From: Aquabacter spiritensis
GTDB taxonomy: Bacteria > Pseudomonadota > Alphaproteobacteria > Rhizobiales > Xanthobacteraceae
Assembly: GCF_004346185.1 (NCBI RefSeq)
Contig: NZ_SMAI01000008.1
Coordinates: 161,536 to 225,535, forward strand
Length of the DNA: 64,000 nt
Direction of reading: 5' to 3'
Shown here: positions 1-8,700 of the stretch, in pieces
How positions within the stretch are numbered: the stretch's first letter is position 1
Layout of the letters: the number at the start of each line of letters is the position of its first letter
Translations under genes and position numbers: made by a program
Notes under the pieces: model-generated
Told to the model about the DNA's origin: nothing
Database searches by the model: none
Seen by the model: only the letters and a program-made list of their open reading frames with translations

Positions 1-966
1 GACCGGATCTGCCGCAAATCGCGCAATTATGCCGTGGAAGACGACCTGCGATGACAGCGCTCCGGCGGCGAGGACGACACTGAGGACCAATCGTGACGGC
101 GTTAGCCACGCCCCGGCCTTCGGGCGAGCGAAAAAGAGGGCGGATGCACCTGCAATGGCGAAGACCGTCAGGCCCAGACCGGCGCGCGAACGGGTCATCA
201 ATTGGACGCATATCAGCACCGTCAGCACCGTCGCAGCGGCGATGAGCAGGACCAGGCCTTCGGTGGTCGGCCGACGCGCCTTGCGGCTTTGCTGGATGCG
301 TCCGGCCGCATCCAGGGCCCAGGCCACTGCGAAGACGACCCCACTGTAAAGTAAGGCGGCGAAGTGGTTGCGGTTTGCGAAAAACCCCACGGGATCCGCG
401 ACATTGGTGAAGGCGAAGAAGCGCAGCGCGCTCGAGGGGCCTTGGGCGAGCTGCAGGAGGCCGAGAACGGCGCTGAAGAAAGCTGCCGCAAGAAAGACCA
501 GGCTCAGGAGACGCCGCTCCGGATATGTGAGGAGGAGGGTGCCGAGAAACACTGCCAAAGGTGGCACCAGGCCGAGAAGGGCAAGCCAGGTCCCCGCCGG
601 CGACAGGCTGATCGGCATCCATCCAAGGTCGTGTCCGGCAAGGCCGAACGCCTCGACGGCAGCGGCACGCCCCGGTAGCGCGCTCCAGATCGCCGGCGGC
701 AGCGGCACGAGTTGGAGCAGCGGAAGAAAAAGAACCGCACCGACCAGCCAGAGCACGCACCGCCGGTCCTGTGATTTCGGCAGATCGCACAGGCGCCAGA
801 GAGCGGTCACGAGAAGCGGCAAAGACAGAAACTGCAGAACGGTATCCGAGAGGAAGCCGCCCCGTGTCCCGCCGCCCAGCATCAAGCAGAGAATAAAGGT
901 GACGGAGGCAAGATAAAAAAAGCCGCCATGCGCATGGGCAATGGCGGCTCCAAAAATCCGCGGCAT
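1..966 (-). CDS. O-antigen ligase / exopolysaccharide polymerase family membrane protein (3' end outside window)
   Basis: The reading frame is open from about 966 down to base 1 and continues outside the window, so only roughly the first 322 residues are seen. Many hydrophobic segments are visible. The diagnostic motif GFFANRNHFAALL lies near 335-390, followed by a basic loop and the segment LMTRSRAGLGLTV. The G-F-x-N-R-N-H-F-A signature is typical of the O-antigen ligase/Wzy_C superfamily, inner-membrane enzymes that polymerise or transfer lipid-linked glycan. The ATG at 966 is preferred; a GTG at 987 is an alternative, as the frame is open upstream. It lies about 37 bp downstream of the FecR-like gene on the same strand and is probably cotranscribed with it. 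Family confidence is high; polymerase versus ligase cannot be decided here. Confidence 0.85.
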   Translation of the reverse strand, partial: MPRIFGAAIAHAHGGFFYLASVTFILCLMLGGGTRGGFLSDTVLQFLSLPLLVTALWRLCDLPKSQDRRCVLWLVGAVLFLPLLQLVPLPPAIWSALPGRAAAVEAFGLAGHDLGWMPISLSPAGTWLALLGLVPPLAVFLGTLLLTYPERRLLSLVFLAAAFFSAVLGLLQLAQGPSSALRFFAFTNVADPVGFFANRNHFAALLYSGVVFAVAWALDAAGRIQQSRKARRPTTEGLVLLIAAATVLTVLICVQLMTRSRAGLGLTVFAIAGASALFFARPKAGAWLTPSRLVLSVVLAAGALSSQVVFHGIIARFAADPV

Positions 967-1003
967 CCGGGCTTCGGCGCTTCCCACGGCGCCAAGCTCG
1001 GGA

Positions 1004-1459
1004 TCAGGGACTGACTTGCAGCGTATTGGTGAACGTCTTGCCGGGCGACTGCGTTCCCGCCACCACCAAGGCACCGATCGACAGGCCCCCGACCACCGTC
1101 GTGGTGACGATGGTGGCCGTGGTGAGCCCCGCAACCGTGGAACCGGGCAGCGTCGCCCCTACGATCGGTGCGACTTGCGCTTGGGCAAAGCTCTGACAGG
1201 GCGACTCGTCGGCGATCGTGACCACGGCACCAGGCACAACTTTCACTTCGCAGCCGTCCCCATACATGACGACCGCCGCCGAACCTGGAGCAGCCATCAC
1301 GGCATCTCCCACATCGAGGGTCGCAACCCCTGGCAAGGACTGAAAGCCTTCCCCATGATTGATGGAGACTTCACCCGAGACGAGTTGGACTGTGGCGGCG
1401 AGCGCCGATCCGGCCGTCAGAACGGAGCAGGCAATCAAAAACGATGCCGCGGCGCGCAT
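1004..1459 (-). CDS. Exported FecR-like domain protein with C-terminal membrane segment
   Basis: 151 residues. A signal peptide (about 1-21, ending SALA-A) is followed by a FecR-like beta-rich segment at 22-82 with the pattern VQLVSGEVSINHG...LDVGDAVMA...GDGCEVKVVPGA. Two cysteines (C70 and C88) could form a disulfide in the periplasm. Residues about 110-134 are hydrophobic and Gly/Thr-rich, probably a membrane segment. A purine-rich GGGGGAA precedes the ATG. It is divergent from the CpsB-like gene and upstream of the ligase/polymerase gene, so a role in polysaccharide assembly at the envelope is plausible. FecR domains elsewhere transmit signals to sigma factors or sit in periplasmic assemblies; no sigma factor is adjacent, so the role is open. 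Confidence 0.7.
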   Translation of the reverse strand: MRAAASFLIACSVLTAGSALAATVQLVSGEVSINHGEGFQSLPGVATLDVGDAVMAAPGSAAVVMYGDGCEVKVVPGAVVTIADESPCQSFAQAQVAPIVGATLPGSTVAGLTTATIVTTTVVGGLSIGALVVAGTQSPGKTFTNTLQVSP

Positions 1460-1672
1460 GGTGTTCCCCCACTGTTCCTAAGTTTAAAAGTACCACACGC
1501 GGCGAGGTGAGAAAAGCCAGCATCGCCCCGCTCAGCCCGAAAAGAGGAGAATATTTTTCCTGCGCAATCTCGACGGGTGCCGCGTGGCGCAATACCGCCA
1601 TGTTTCAAGGCCAGAGACGGCGACGGCGACACGGCAGCGAATCCGGCCTCTGCACAAGCGAAAGTGGGGCGC
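1460..1672. promoter_or_regulatory. Divergent intergenic region between FecR-like and CpsB-like genes
   Basis: This 213-bp gap separates two outward-facing genes and must hold both promoters. A T/A-rich patch lies near 1480-1495 and another near 1550-1560. I could not assign a -35/-10 pair with confidence and saw no strong palindrome. Confidence 0.4.
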
Positions 1673-2548
1673 ATGATCGACTTGCACAGCCACATTCTCC
1701 CGGGGGTGGACGACGGAGCGGCCGATCTCTCCACCGCCGTCGCGATGGCGCGCGCCTATGTTGCCGACGGCGTAACGACTGTGGCCTGTACACCCCACAT
1801 CTTGCCGGGACTTTACAACAATTCAGGTCCGGCGATCCGAGACGCCGTCCGCAGCCTGCAGTCCACCCTCGATTCCGAGGGCTTACCCTTGCAGCTCCTG
1901 TCCGGGGCCGACAACCACATCGTTCCCGACTTCGCCGCGGGCTTGAGGAGTGGCCGCCTCTTGGCCCTGGGCGATAGCCATTACGTGCTGGTCGAACCGC
2001 CGCACCATGTCGCCCCCCAGCGTCTCCCGGAATTTTTCTTTGAACTTCTGGTTGCAGGTTATACACCAATCCTGACACACCCGGAAAGGTTGTCGTGGAT
2101 CGAAACGCAGTATGAGACCATTCGCAGCCTGATCCGGTCCGGCGTGTGGATGCAGGTCACCGCGGGCTCGCTCGCTGGCGCTTTCGGGCGGAGTGCGCGA
2201 TACTGGGCGGAGAGAATGCTGGACGAAGGCGGGGTCCATATTCTTGCAACCGATGCGCACGACGTTCAACGCCGTCCGCCCGATCTTTCGAGGGGCCGCG
2301 AGCTGGCGGCCAGGCGGGTCGGGGACGAAGAGGCCAGCCTTCTGGTGTCCCGCCGCCCTCATTGGATCGTCAAGGATGAACCTGCCGCGAATGTTCCACT
2401 GCCTGCAGGGAGTGCTCCCCGCTCCGGGATGCAGGCGCGCCTGCTCGATGCGGAGACGAGCGGCCGGAGCGAGGAAGGTGCTGCTTCTCTGCGCCGTCTT
2501 GGCGCTCAGCGGTGGATTTCTCGCCGCCTGCGGCAATTCCTCGAATAG
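1673..2548 (+). CDS. CpsB/CapC-type PHP-domain tyrosine-protein phosphatase
   Basis: 291 residues from the ATG at 1673. The frame is open further upstream, but the conserved N-terminus begins here. The PHP metal-site motifs are all present: LHSHILPGVDDG (H5, H7), the TPH motif at 40-42, HPER at 136-139 and TDAHD at 193-197. Members of this manganese-dependent family dephosphorylate the tyrosine tail of the bacterial tyrosine kinase that controls Wzy-dependent polysaccharide export. The matching kinase lies two genes downstream, which fits. The last 34 codons overlap the start of the Wza-like gene in another frame, and the tail beyond about residue 255 is not recognisable family sequence. Confidence 0.88.
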   Translation: MIDLHSHILPGVDDGAADLSTAVAMARAYVADGVTTVACTPHILPGLYNNSGPAIRDAVRSLQSTLDSEGLPLQLLSGADNHIVPDFAAGLRSGRLLALGDSHYVLVEPPHHVAPQRLPEFFFELLVAGYTPILTHPERLSWIETQYETIRSLIRSGVWMQVTAGSLAGAFGRSARYWAERMLDEGGVHILATDAHDVQRRPPDLSRGRELAARRVGDEEASLLVSRRPHWIVKDEPAANVPLPAGSAPRSGMQARLLDAETSGRSEEGAASLRRLGAQRWISRRLRQFLE

Positions 2549-3218
2549 CCGGACCACCGAGGCCGCGAATGCGGATGCGCCGTCGGCCGGATCGAACACC
2601 ATACCCGCCAACAGCTTCGCGCCGATCGACGCAGGGGCTTCCGAAACGGCCCCGCGCGCGCCGTCTCAACTCGCCTATCACATCGGCACGCTGGACGTGC
2701 TCGAAATCACGGTCTTCAAGGTGCCGGACCTGACGACCAGCGTCCAGGTCGCGCCGACCGGAACGATCAATCTGCCGCTGGTCGGCGAAATCAAGGCGGC
2801 CGGCCTGACGTCGCAGCAGCTCGAGCGCGAACTGACCCGGAAGCTCGGCGACAAATACTTGCAGAACCCGCAGGTCACGGTCTTCGTCAAGGAATATAAC
2901 AGCCAGCGCGTGGTGGTCGAAGGCGCTGTGCGGCGCCCGGGCGTCTATCCTCTGAAGGGCGCAGGCACCCTGCTTCAGGTGATCGCCCAGGCGGAGGGCC
3001 TCGAGACCCGCGCCGACAGCCAGGTGATCGTCCTGCGGCAGGAGGGCGGCAGACGCTATGCGGCGCGCTTCGACCTCCAATCGATCAAGGACGGCCAATT
3101 GGAGGATCCCGAGATCAAGGCCGGCGACACGGTGGTGGTCGGCACATCGGCAATCAAGGAAGGATTCGAAAATCTGATGAGAGCCGTACCCGTGATCGGC
3201 CTCTTCACGCTCCTATGA
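2448..3218 (+). CDS. Wza-like polysaccharide export lipoprotein (poly_export/SLBB)
   Basis: 256 residues from the ATG at 2448. A lipoprotein signal runs VLLLCAVLALSGGFLAAC with lipobox LAA-C28. It is followed by a low-complexity linker, a poly_export domain starting YHIGTLDVLEITVF, and an SLBB segment at VVVEGAVRRPGVYPLKG. This family forms the outer-membrane export channel for capsule and EPS. It is shorter than E. coli Wza but normal for alphaproteobacterial versions. No good ribosome site precedes 2448; in-frame ATGs at 2376 and 2391 are possible but would bury the signal peptide. It overlaps the phosphatase gene by about 101 bp. The kinase/co-polymerase gene follows after 22 bp. Confidence 0.85.
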   Translation: MRRRAAGARKVLLLCAVLALSGGFLAACGNSSNSRTTEAANADAPSAGSNTIPANSFAPIDAGASETAPRAPSQLAYHIGTLDVLEITVFKVPDLTTSVQVAPTGTINLPLVGEIKAAGLTSQQLERELTRKLGDKYLQNPQVTVFVKEYNSQRVVVEGAVRRPGVYPLKGAGTLLQVIAQAEGLETRADSQVIVLRQEGGRRYAARFDLQSIKDGQLEDPEIKAGDTVVVGTSAIKEGFENLMRAVPVIGLFTLL

Positions 3219-3240
3219 CCCTCGAACCCAGCTTTCCACC

Positions 3241-5556
3241 ATGAACTTTCATGCATCGGACATGGACCAGCAGCCAGCCAAGGGGGCGCTCGCCGCGCCC
3301 ATACAGACGGCACCCGCGAGGTCCCAGCCGTATCGCCCTTATGGCGATTACGGAGCGGGGATGGTCGATGACGCCCCGTCGTCCGGGCAGCAGATCCTGC
3401 GGTATGTGCGCATCCTTCTGAAGCGCAAATGGTTGATCCTCGCCATCACTCTGGCATTCGGCGTGATCGGGGCGGTCCGCACCATGATGGAAACCCCGCT
3501 TTATACGTCGAGCGTGCGGCTGCAAATCGACCGTAACGTCGCCAAGGTGGTCGAGGGCGGAAACGTCACCCCGGTTGAAGGCTTCGACTTCGATTTCCTG
3601 CGGACCCAGAACGAATTGCTGCAAAGCCGCGCAATCGCGGAACGCGTCGCTTCCGCCCTGAAGCTCGGCAACGATCCGGATTTCCTCTCCTCCCGCTCTT
3701 TCTCTCTTCTCGGCGGCATCGAAGGCCTGTTCTCGACGCCCCAGCCGGCCTCGACCCCGGACAAAGCCGCGCTCGAACGGGCGGCGGCCGGAAGGGTGCT
3801 GGCGAACCGGACCGTCCGGCCGGTGTCGGGCGCGCGGCTCGTGGACATTTCCTATACGGATCCGTCCCCGGTGCGCGCGCAACGCATTGCCGCGGCATTC
3901 GGCGACGCCTTCATCGCCTCGAACCTCGACAAACGTTTTCAAGCGAATGCCTATGCCAAGGCCTTCCTGGAAGATCAGGTCCGCCAAGTGAAGCTACGCC
4001 TGGAAGACTCCGAACAGCGGCTTCTGGAGTTTGCCCAAAAGCAACAAATCGTGGGGACGGCGACGGAAAAATCCTCCATCGCTGAAAGCAACTTCGCCGC
4101 CGCCAATGCTGCGCTCGGAATTCTGGTCTCCGAGCGCATCCGAAACGAGCAGCAATGGCGTCAGATCGAATCCTCCGGCACCATCAATCTTCCCCAGATT
4201 TTATCCAACACCGTCGTGGATGGGTTGCGCGCCCGGCGCAATGCCCTGGCCGTGGACTATCAGGAGAAGCTTGAGACCTACAAGCCGAGCTATCCGTCCA
4301 TGGTGGAGATCAGCAATCGGATCAAGGAACTGGACCGGCAATTGGCGTCCGAGATCCAAGCGATCCGCAGCTCCTACAAGGCCGCCTACGAGGCCTCGGT
4401 GGCGCAGGAAAACGACATGAAAGCGCGGATCGAAGTTCTGCGCCGCGAGGTCCTGGACCTGCAAGAGCGCTCGATCCAGTACAACACTCTGAAGCGCGAA
4501 GTGGACACGAATCGCGATCTGTATGCGAGCCTGCTGCAACGTTGGAAGGAAGTGGACGTCGCGGGCGGAGCGGGAGTGAACAATGTTTTCGTTGTCGACA
4601 ATGCGATCGTTCCGGGCGGCCCGTCTTCGCCGAACGTTCCTCGCGCATTGATGATCGCCCTCAGCCTCGGCCTGGTTGTCGGGGTTGCCGCCGCGGTCGG
4701 GCTCGACCATTTCGACGACAAGATCAGATCCGCCGAAGAACTCGAACGGGCATCCGGCCTGCCGACCCTCGGGATTCTTCCCAAGGTGCGCGGTGCTGTC
4801 GAGCCGATCGCGGCACTCAAAGACCCTCGATCCGCATTGTCGGAGGCCTATCGCTCGCTCTGTACTGCGCTTCAGTTCTCGACCGAAAACGGCCTCCCGA
4901 GCAATCTGGTGGTGACCAGCGCCGTCCCCGCCGAAGGCAAATCTCTGACCGCGATCGCCATCGCCCGCCATTTCGCGACTCTCGGCTTGAAGGTGCTTCT
5001 CATCGATGCGGATCTGAGAAATCCCAGCCTCCACATCAAGACCGGCCTCAGCAACACCGTGGGCTTCAGCAATTACCTGACGGGGGCCTGTACGCCCCCT
5101 GAGGCCATGCAGGGCACCGATCTTCCGAATCTGACATTCATGTCATCCGGCCCCCTCCCTCCCAACGCCGCCGACCTCCTGGGCGGAACGCGCGTCTTCT
5201 CGCTGCTCTCGGTCGGCCGCGAGGTGTTCGACTTGATCGTTCTGGATGGACCGCCGGTCATGGGGCTTGCCGATGCCCCCCTTCTCTCGAGCGCGGCGAG
5301 CGCGGTCGTGTTCATATCTGCGGCCGGCGAATCGCGCGCCGGCACCGTAAAGGGCGCGCTGCGCCGGCTGCAATTGTCGCGCAGTCCCCTCATCGGCACG
5401 GCTCTGACCAAATTCGACGCAAAGGCCCACGGCTACGGCTATGGCCATGGCTACGGCCATGCCTATGGCTATGGCGGGGCGAGCGCCTTCACCTATGGCG
5501 GCGCCGCAGGGGAGCCGCCCCCGGCTCAGCTTGGCGCAGATCGTCCGCGTGCGTGA
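3241..5556 (+). CDS. Wzz/BY-kinase fusion: polysaccharide co-polymerase and tyrosine autokinase
   Basis: 771 residues. A Wzz chain-length domain lies between membrane segments at about 64-80 and 468-487, with a coiled-coil periplasmic part (about 240-435). The cytoplasmic kinase domain has Walker A SAVPAEGKSL (560-569), Walker A' VLLIDADLR (585-593) and Walker B FDLIVLDGPP (663-672). The C-terminus is a Tyr/Gly/His cluster after about residue 725, the usual autophosphorylation tail. This is the ExoP/Wzc type that controls polymer length and links the inner-membrane machinery to the Wza channel. Its phosphatase and channel are the two genes before it, an operon with 22-bp spacing. ATG at 3241 is used; an in-frame ATG at 3262 is the alternative. 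Confidence 0.93.
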   Translation: MNFHASDMDQQPAKGALAAPIQTAPARSQPYRPYGDYGAGMVDDAPSSGQQILRYVRILLKRKWLILAITLAFGVIGAVRTMMETPLYTSSVRLQIDRNVAKVVEGGNVTPVEGFDFDFLRTQNELLQSRAIAERVASALKLGNDPDFLSSRSFSLLGGIEGLFSTPQPASTPDKAALERAAAGRVLANRTVRPVSGARLVDISYTDPSPVRAQRIAAAFGDAFIASNLDKRFQANAYAKAFLEDQVRQVKLRLEDSEQRLLEFAQKQQIVGTATEKSSIAESNFAAANAALGILVSERIRNEQQWRQIESSGTINLPQILSNTVVDGLRARRNALAVDYQEKLETYKPSYPSMVEISNRIKELDRQLASEIQAIRSSYKAAYEASVAQENDMKARIEVLRREVLDLQERSIQYNTLKREVDTNRDLYASLLQRWKEVDVAGGAGVNNVFVVDNAIVPGGPSSPNVPRALMIALSLGLVVGVAAAVGLDHFDDKIRSAEELERASGLPTLGILPKVRGAVEPIAALKDPRSALSEAYRSLCTALQFSTENGLPSNLVVTSAVPAEGKSLTAIAIARHFATLGLKVLLIDADLRNPSLHIKTGLSNTVGFSNYLTGACTPPEAMQGTDLPNLTFMSSGPLPPNAADLLGGTRVFSLLSVGREVFDLIVLDGPPVMGLADAPLLSSAASAVVFISAAGESRAGTVKGALRRLQLSRSPLIGTALTKFDAKAHGYGYGHGYGHAYGYGGASAFTYGGAAGEPPPAQLGADRPRA
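5429..5490 (+). repeat. Tyr-Gly-His coding microrepeat in the BY-kinase tail
   Basis: The DNA is a run of near-identical six-base units of the form GGCTAY/GGCCAT that encodes alternating Gly-Tyr and Gly-His. The repeat is in frame, so slippage by whole units would change the number of phosphorylatable tyrosines without breaking the protein. Confidence 0.7.
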
Positions 5557-6158
5557 TGGAGCCCGGCGTCCTCAAGGTCGCGCTCGATTTGGCCCACATG
5601 CCCGCGCGTGTCCGGCTCGTGCGGCGCGGACCGCTGCCGGACGGCATCCCGCAGCTTCTTCGGGTCGCGACCGCCGATGGGGATGCGCTCGATGAGGCCG
5701 CGCGGACCTACGGCCGCACCCCAGAAGTGGTCCGGCACGCGGCCGACTTCTTCATCGAACAGGTTCTCTTCAGTCCAGACGCCGACAGTTACCGCGTGCT
5801 GGGATGCGAACGCGGGGCGACGCCCGGCGAGTTGCGCCAGAACATGGCGCTTCTGGTCCGCTGGCTCCATGCGGAACCCGACGGGGTTCGGGACCGATCG
5901 GTCTTCTTCCCGCGGGTGACGCTGGCCTGGAACGACCTCAAGACGCAGGATCGGCGTTCGGCCTACGACCTTGCGGCGCCCCCGGTCGCCCCAGCGCCGG
6001 TGCGCAAACGGGAGTCCGGCGGCAAAAAGCGGGTCGACGGCAAGTCTCGGAGCCGGAACGGCGGCACGGGTCACTCGCGCGGCCATACCGCGCAGCCGGG
6101 CTTCTGGACCCGACTCTGGCTGACCCTGTTCGGTCGGCGCTCAAACCGCAGAGGCTGA
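5553..6158 (+). CDS. Degenerate J-domain protein of the EPS operon
   Basis: About 201 residues, starting at GTG 5553 (4-bp GTGA overlap with the kinase stop) or ATG 5556. The central part resembles a DnaJ J-domain: SYRVLGCERGATPGEL, a basic helix, then FPRVTLAWNDLK...RRSAYD. The invariant HPD loop is replaced by H-A-E-P-D (in WLHAEPDGVRD), so stimulation of a DnaK ATPase is doubtful. The tail is very basic (KRES...KKR...KSRSRN) and ends in a short aromatic segment, FWTRLWLTLFG, that could associate with the membrane. Translational coupling to the kinase suggests a role in the same assembly machine. The exact role is unknown. Confidence 0.72.
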   Translation: MMEPGVLKVALDLAHMPARVRLVRRGPLPDGIPQLLRVATADGDALDEAARTYGRTPEVVRHAADFFIEQVLFSPDADSYRVLGCERGATPGELRQNMALLVRWLHAEPDGVRDRSVFFPRVTLAWNDLKTQDRRSAYDLAAPPVAPAPVRKRESGGKKRVDGKSRSRNGGTGHSRGHTAQPGFWTRLWLTLFGRRSNRRG

Positions 6159-6159
6159 G

Positions 6160-7578
6160 GTGAGGCATTCCGCTCCGAAGACGGCGCGCCGCCACAGATC
6201 GACCGTCTTGCAGAGACTCTGGCGGCGGGTCGAGGATCGAAGCCGCACCCTTTGGAGCGTCCTTCGCGGCCGGTCTCTTCGGCCGCTGATCGGGCTCTTG
6301 CGCGCGCATCCCTGGCGCGCCGGAATACTCGGCGGCCTATGTGCTCTTCTGGTCTGGCAAATCGGCACGCGCAGCCTCCCCGCGGCGCTCGCGACCTCCG
6401 CTCCAACGGCCGCGTTGGCGCTGCGCCTGGACACCCCATCCGCCATGCTGGAAGTGACTGGCAGCGAAGTCGTCGCCCTCGTGCAGCCGCCCGACGAGGC
6501 GGCGAATCCGGCGGTGCCCGACCCGCAGACCCTGGCGCGGTTGAAAGACGAGGTGGCGCGCATTCTTCTCGCCGAGCCGCTCAGCGGCACCGCACGGCGC
6601 CTGCTCGGCGTCCTTACCCAGATCGAAGGCAACACGGCAGACACCGAACGGCTCATGATCGCAGCCGTGCGGCGGACGCTTCACGAAGCCCCGGCCGCGC
6701 TCTGGCTGATGGACCATTACCTGCGGACGAAGACCTTCAAAGACGCGGTTCGCTATGCCGACATCGTCGCGCGCACCTACCTCGAACTCATTCCGCTCGT
6801 CATGCCGCTTTTGGTGCGCGCCCTCGACGATCCGGAGGGCCGCGCCGCCGTCGGCGAGGAATTGGCGGCCAACCCACCGTGGCGTGCGTCCTTCTTCGCC
6901 TATCTCCCGCATTTCACGACCGACGCCACGACGCCCCTCGCCCTCGCGCAGGACCTCGCAAAGCACGGCTCTCCGCCGACAGAGACGGAGCTCGCGCCGT
7001 GGCTCAATCTCCTCCTCGCGAAGAAGCTCTACGATGTCGCCTATTACACATGGCTCCAGTTCCTGCCGCCGGATGAACTGGCCGCGGCAGGCTATCTCTT
7101 CAATGGGGATTTCGCTTTTCCTTTGACGAGTGTCGCCTTCAACTGGGTGCTTGGGCCGGGCTCGGGCGTGACGGTCGAAACGGTCCGCCAGCCGCTCGCG
7201 AACGGCGACCGCGGATTGTTTGTCGAGTTCGGGCAAGGGCGCGTCGAATTCGGCGAAGTCTATCAGGTGGTCTTGCTGCAGCCCGGCACCTACACTTTCA
7301 GCGGGCGGTACAAAGGCAACCCGCTCGGATCACGCGGCCTTCAGTGGCGTGTTCTGTGCTATGGGGAAGACAAGGTGCTGGCTGCGAGCCAGCTTTTCAA
7401 CGCACCCGTTCCCGATTGGCGGAACTTTTCATTCACCTTCTCGGTCCCGAAAGCCGGATGCCGCGCCCAAAGGGTGCAACTGCATCTGCCCGCCCGCATC
7501 GCGTCCGAGCAGTTCATGTCCGGTGTCCTCTGGTACGGCGAGCTGAAGATCACCCGGACGCCGGAAAGGCGCTCATGA
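6160..7578 (+). CDS. Membrane-anchored EPS-operon protein with helical-repeat region and beta-sandwich-like C-terminus
   Basis: 472 residues from GTG 6160, two bases after the J-domain-like gene. A basic N-terminus precedes one membrane segment (about 47-70: PWRAGILGGLCALLVW...). The middle (about 110-310) is helical and reads like degenerate TPR-type repeats. The C-terminal 150 residues resemble a carbohydrate-binding-type sandwich, with LLQPGTYTFSGRYKGN, GLQWRVLCYGED and SGVLWYGELKI. The layout suggests an inner-membrane anchored periplasmic protein that could touch the growing glycan. It is not a family I can name. Confidence 0.6.
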   Translation: MRHSAPKTARRHRSTVLQRLWRRVEDRSRTLWSVLRGRSLRPLIGLLRAHPWRAGILGGLCALLVWQIGTRSLPAALATSAPTAALALRLDTPSAMLEVTGSEVVALVQPPDEAANPAVPDPQTLARLKDEVARILLAEPLSGTARRLLGVLTQIEGNTADTERLMIAAVRRTLHEAPAALWLMDHYLRTKTFKDAVRYADIVARTYLELIPLVMPLLVRALDDPEGRAAVGEELAANPPWRASFFAYLPHFTTDATTPLALAQDLAKHGSPPTETELAPWLNLLLAKKLYDVAYYTWLQFLPPDELAAAGYLFNGDFAFPLTSVAFNWVLGPGSGVTVETVRQPLANGDRGLFVEFGQGRVEFGEVYQVVLLQPGTYTFSGRYKGNPLGSRGLQWRVLCYGEDKVLAASQLFNAPVPDWRNFSFTFSVPKAGCRAQRVQLHLPARIASEQFMSGVLWYGELKITRTPERRS

Positions 7579-7724
7579 AGGCGCGTCGCGTGCGTGTCCG
7601 GGGGCAGCGATACGGAGGACGGACGACTGGGTGACACCCCGGGACATCCGAGCCGCAGCCCCCCGCTCTTGACCTTCTCCTCCCCTGCCGTCATGGCTGT
7701 CAGATCGTCGAGGGAGCCGCGTAC
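7579..7724. other. Intergenic region before UDP-glucuronate decarboxylase
   Basis: 146 bp with no convincing gene. A good ribosome site, GAGGGAG at about 7709-7715, precedes the next start. No strong terminator is visible, so read-through from the operon above is possible. Confidence 0.5.
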
Positions 7725-8687
7725 ATGGTTGAAAGGCCCAGGATTCTGGTCACGGGCGGGGCGGGATTTCTCGGCTCCCACCTGTGCGAAAGCCTACTCG
7801 CCGGCGGCGCGGAAATTCTCTGCCTTGACAATTTCTTCACCGGCCAGCGCGCCAACATCTTGCATCTTCTCGATCACAAGAATTTTGAGTTGATGCGGCA
7901 CGACATCAGCCAACCCCTCTATGTGGAATGCGACGAGATCTATAATCTCGCGTGTCCCGCCTCGCCCGTTCATTATCAGTTCGATCCGGTCCAGACGACG
8001 AAGACGAGCGTGCTGGGGGCGATCAACGTGCTCGGCCTCGCCAAACGTCTGCACGCCAAGGTGCTCCAGGCCTCCACCTCCGAGGTCTATGGCGATCCTG
8101 CAATTCACCCGCAGCCGGAAAGCTATTGGGGCAATGTCAACCCGATCGGCAGCCGGGCCTGTTACGACGAGGGCAAGCGGTGCGCGGAGACGCTGTTCTT
8201 CGATTACTGGCGCCAGCACCGCGCGCGGATCAAAGTGGTGCGGATCTTCAACACGTACGGTCCCCGCATGAAGCTCAATGATGGGCGCGTCGTGTCGAAC
8301 TTCATCGTCCAAGCCCTTCGCGGGGAGCCGATCACCATTTACGGCGACGGCAGCCAGACCCGCTCCTTCTGCTATGTCGACGATCTCGTGGCCGGGATCG
8401 CCCGCCTGATGGCGACCCCCGACGAGGTGACGGGACCTGTCAATCTCGGAAATCCAAGCGAATTCACGATTCTCGAATTGGCCGAGATGATCCTCACCAT
8501 TACCGGCTCCAAATCGCAGATTCTGCGCAAGCCCCTGCCCGAGGACGATCCGAAGCAGCGCAAACCCGATATCGCCCTCGCGCGGCAAACCCTCGGCTGG
8601 GAGCCGACGGTGCCGCTGCGCGAAGGACTGATCCGCACCATCGCCTATTTCGACACCGAACTCGCCAGAGGCGCCGCGACGCAGTGA
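7725..8687 (+). CDS. UDP-glucuronate decarboxylase (UDP-xylose synthase)
   Basis: 320 residues. The Rossmann motif [10 protein letters not shown], the catalytic segment [11 protein letters not shown] (Tyr and Lys) and the strongly conserved [15 protein letters not shown] are all present. This NAD-dependent cytosolic enzyme converts UDP-glucuronate to UDP-xylose (or its 4-keto precursor), supplying pentose for surface glycans. The length is normal for the short bacterial and plant-type enzyme. It closes the first polysaccharide unit. A UDP-glucuronate 4-epimerase that uses the same substrate lies at 17133. Confidence 0.93.
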   Translation: MVERPRILVTGGAGFLGSHLCESLLAGGAEILCLDNFFTGQRANILHLLDHKNFELMRHDISQPLYVECDEIYNLACPASPVHYQFDPVQTTKTSVLGAINVLGLAKRLHAKVLQASTSEVYGDPAIHPQPESYWGNVNPIGSRACYDEGKRCAETLFFDYWRQHRARIKVVRIFNTYGPRMKLNDGRVVSNFIVQALRGEPITIYGDGSQTRSFCYVDDLVAGIARLMATPDEVTGPVNLGNPSEFTILELAEMILTITGSKSQILRKPLPEDDPKQRKPDIALARQTLGWEPTVPLREGLIRTIAYFDTELARGAATQ

Positions 8688-8700
8688 TCGGGCCCCGGCC

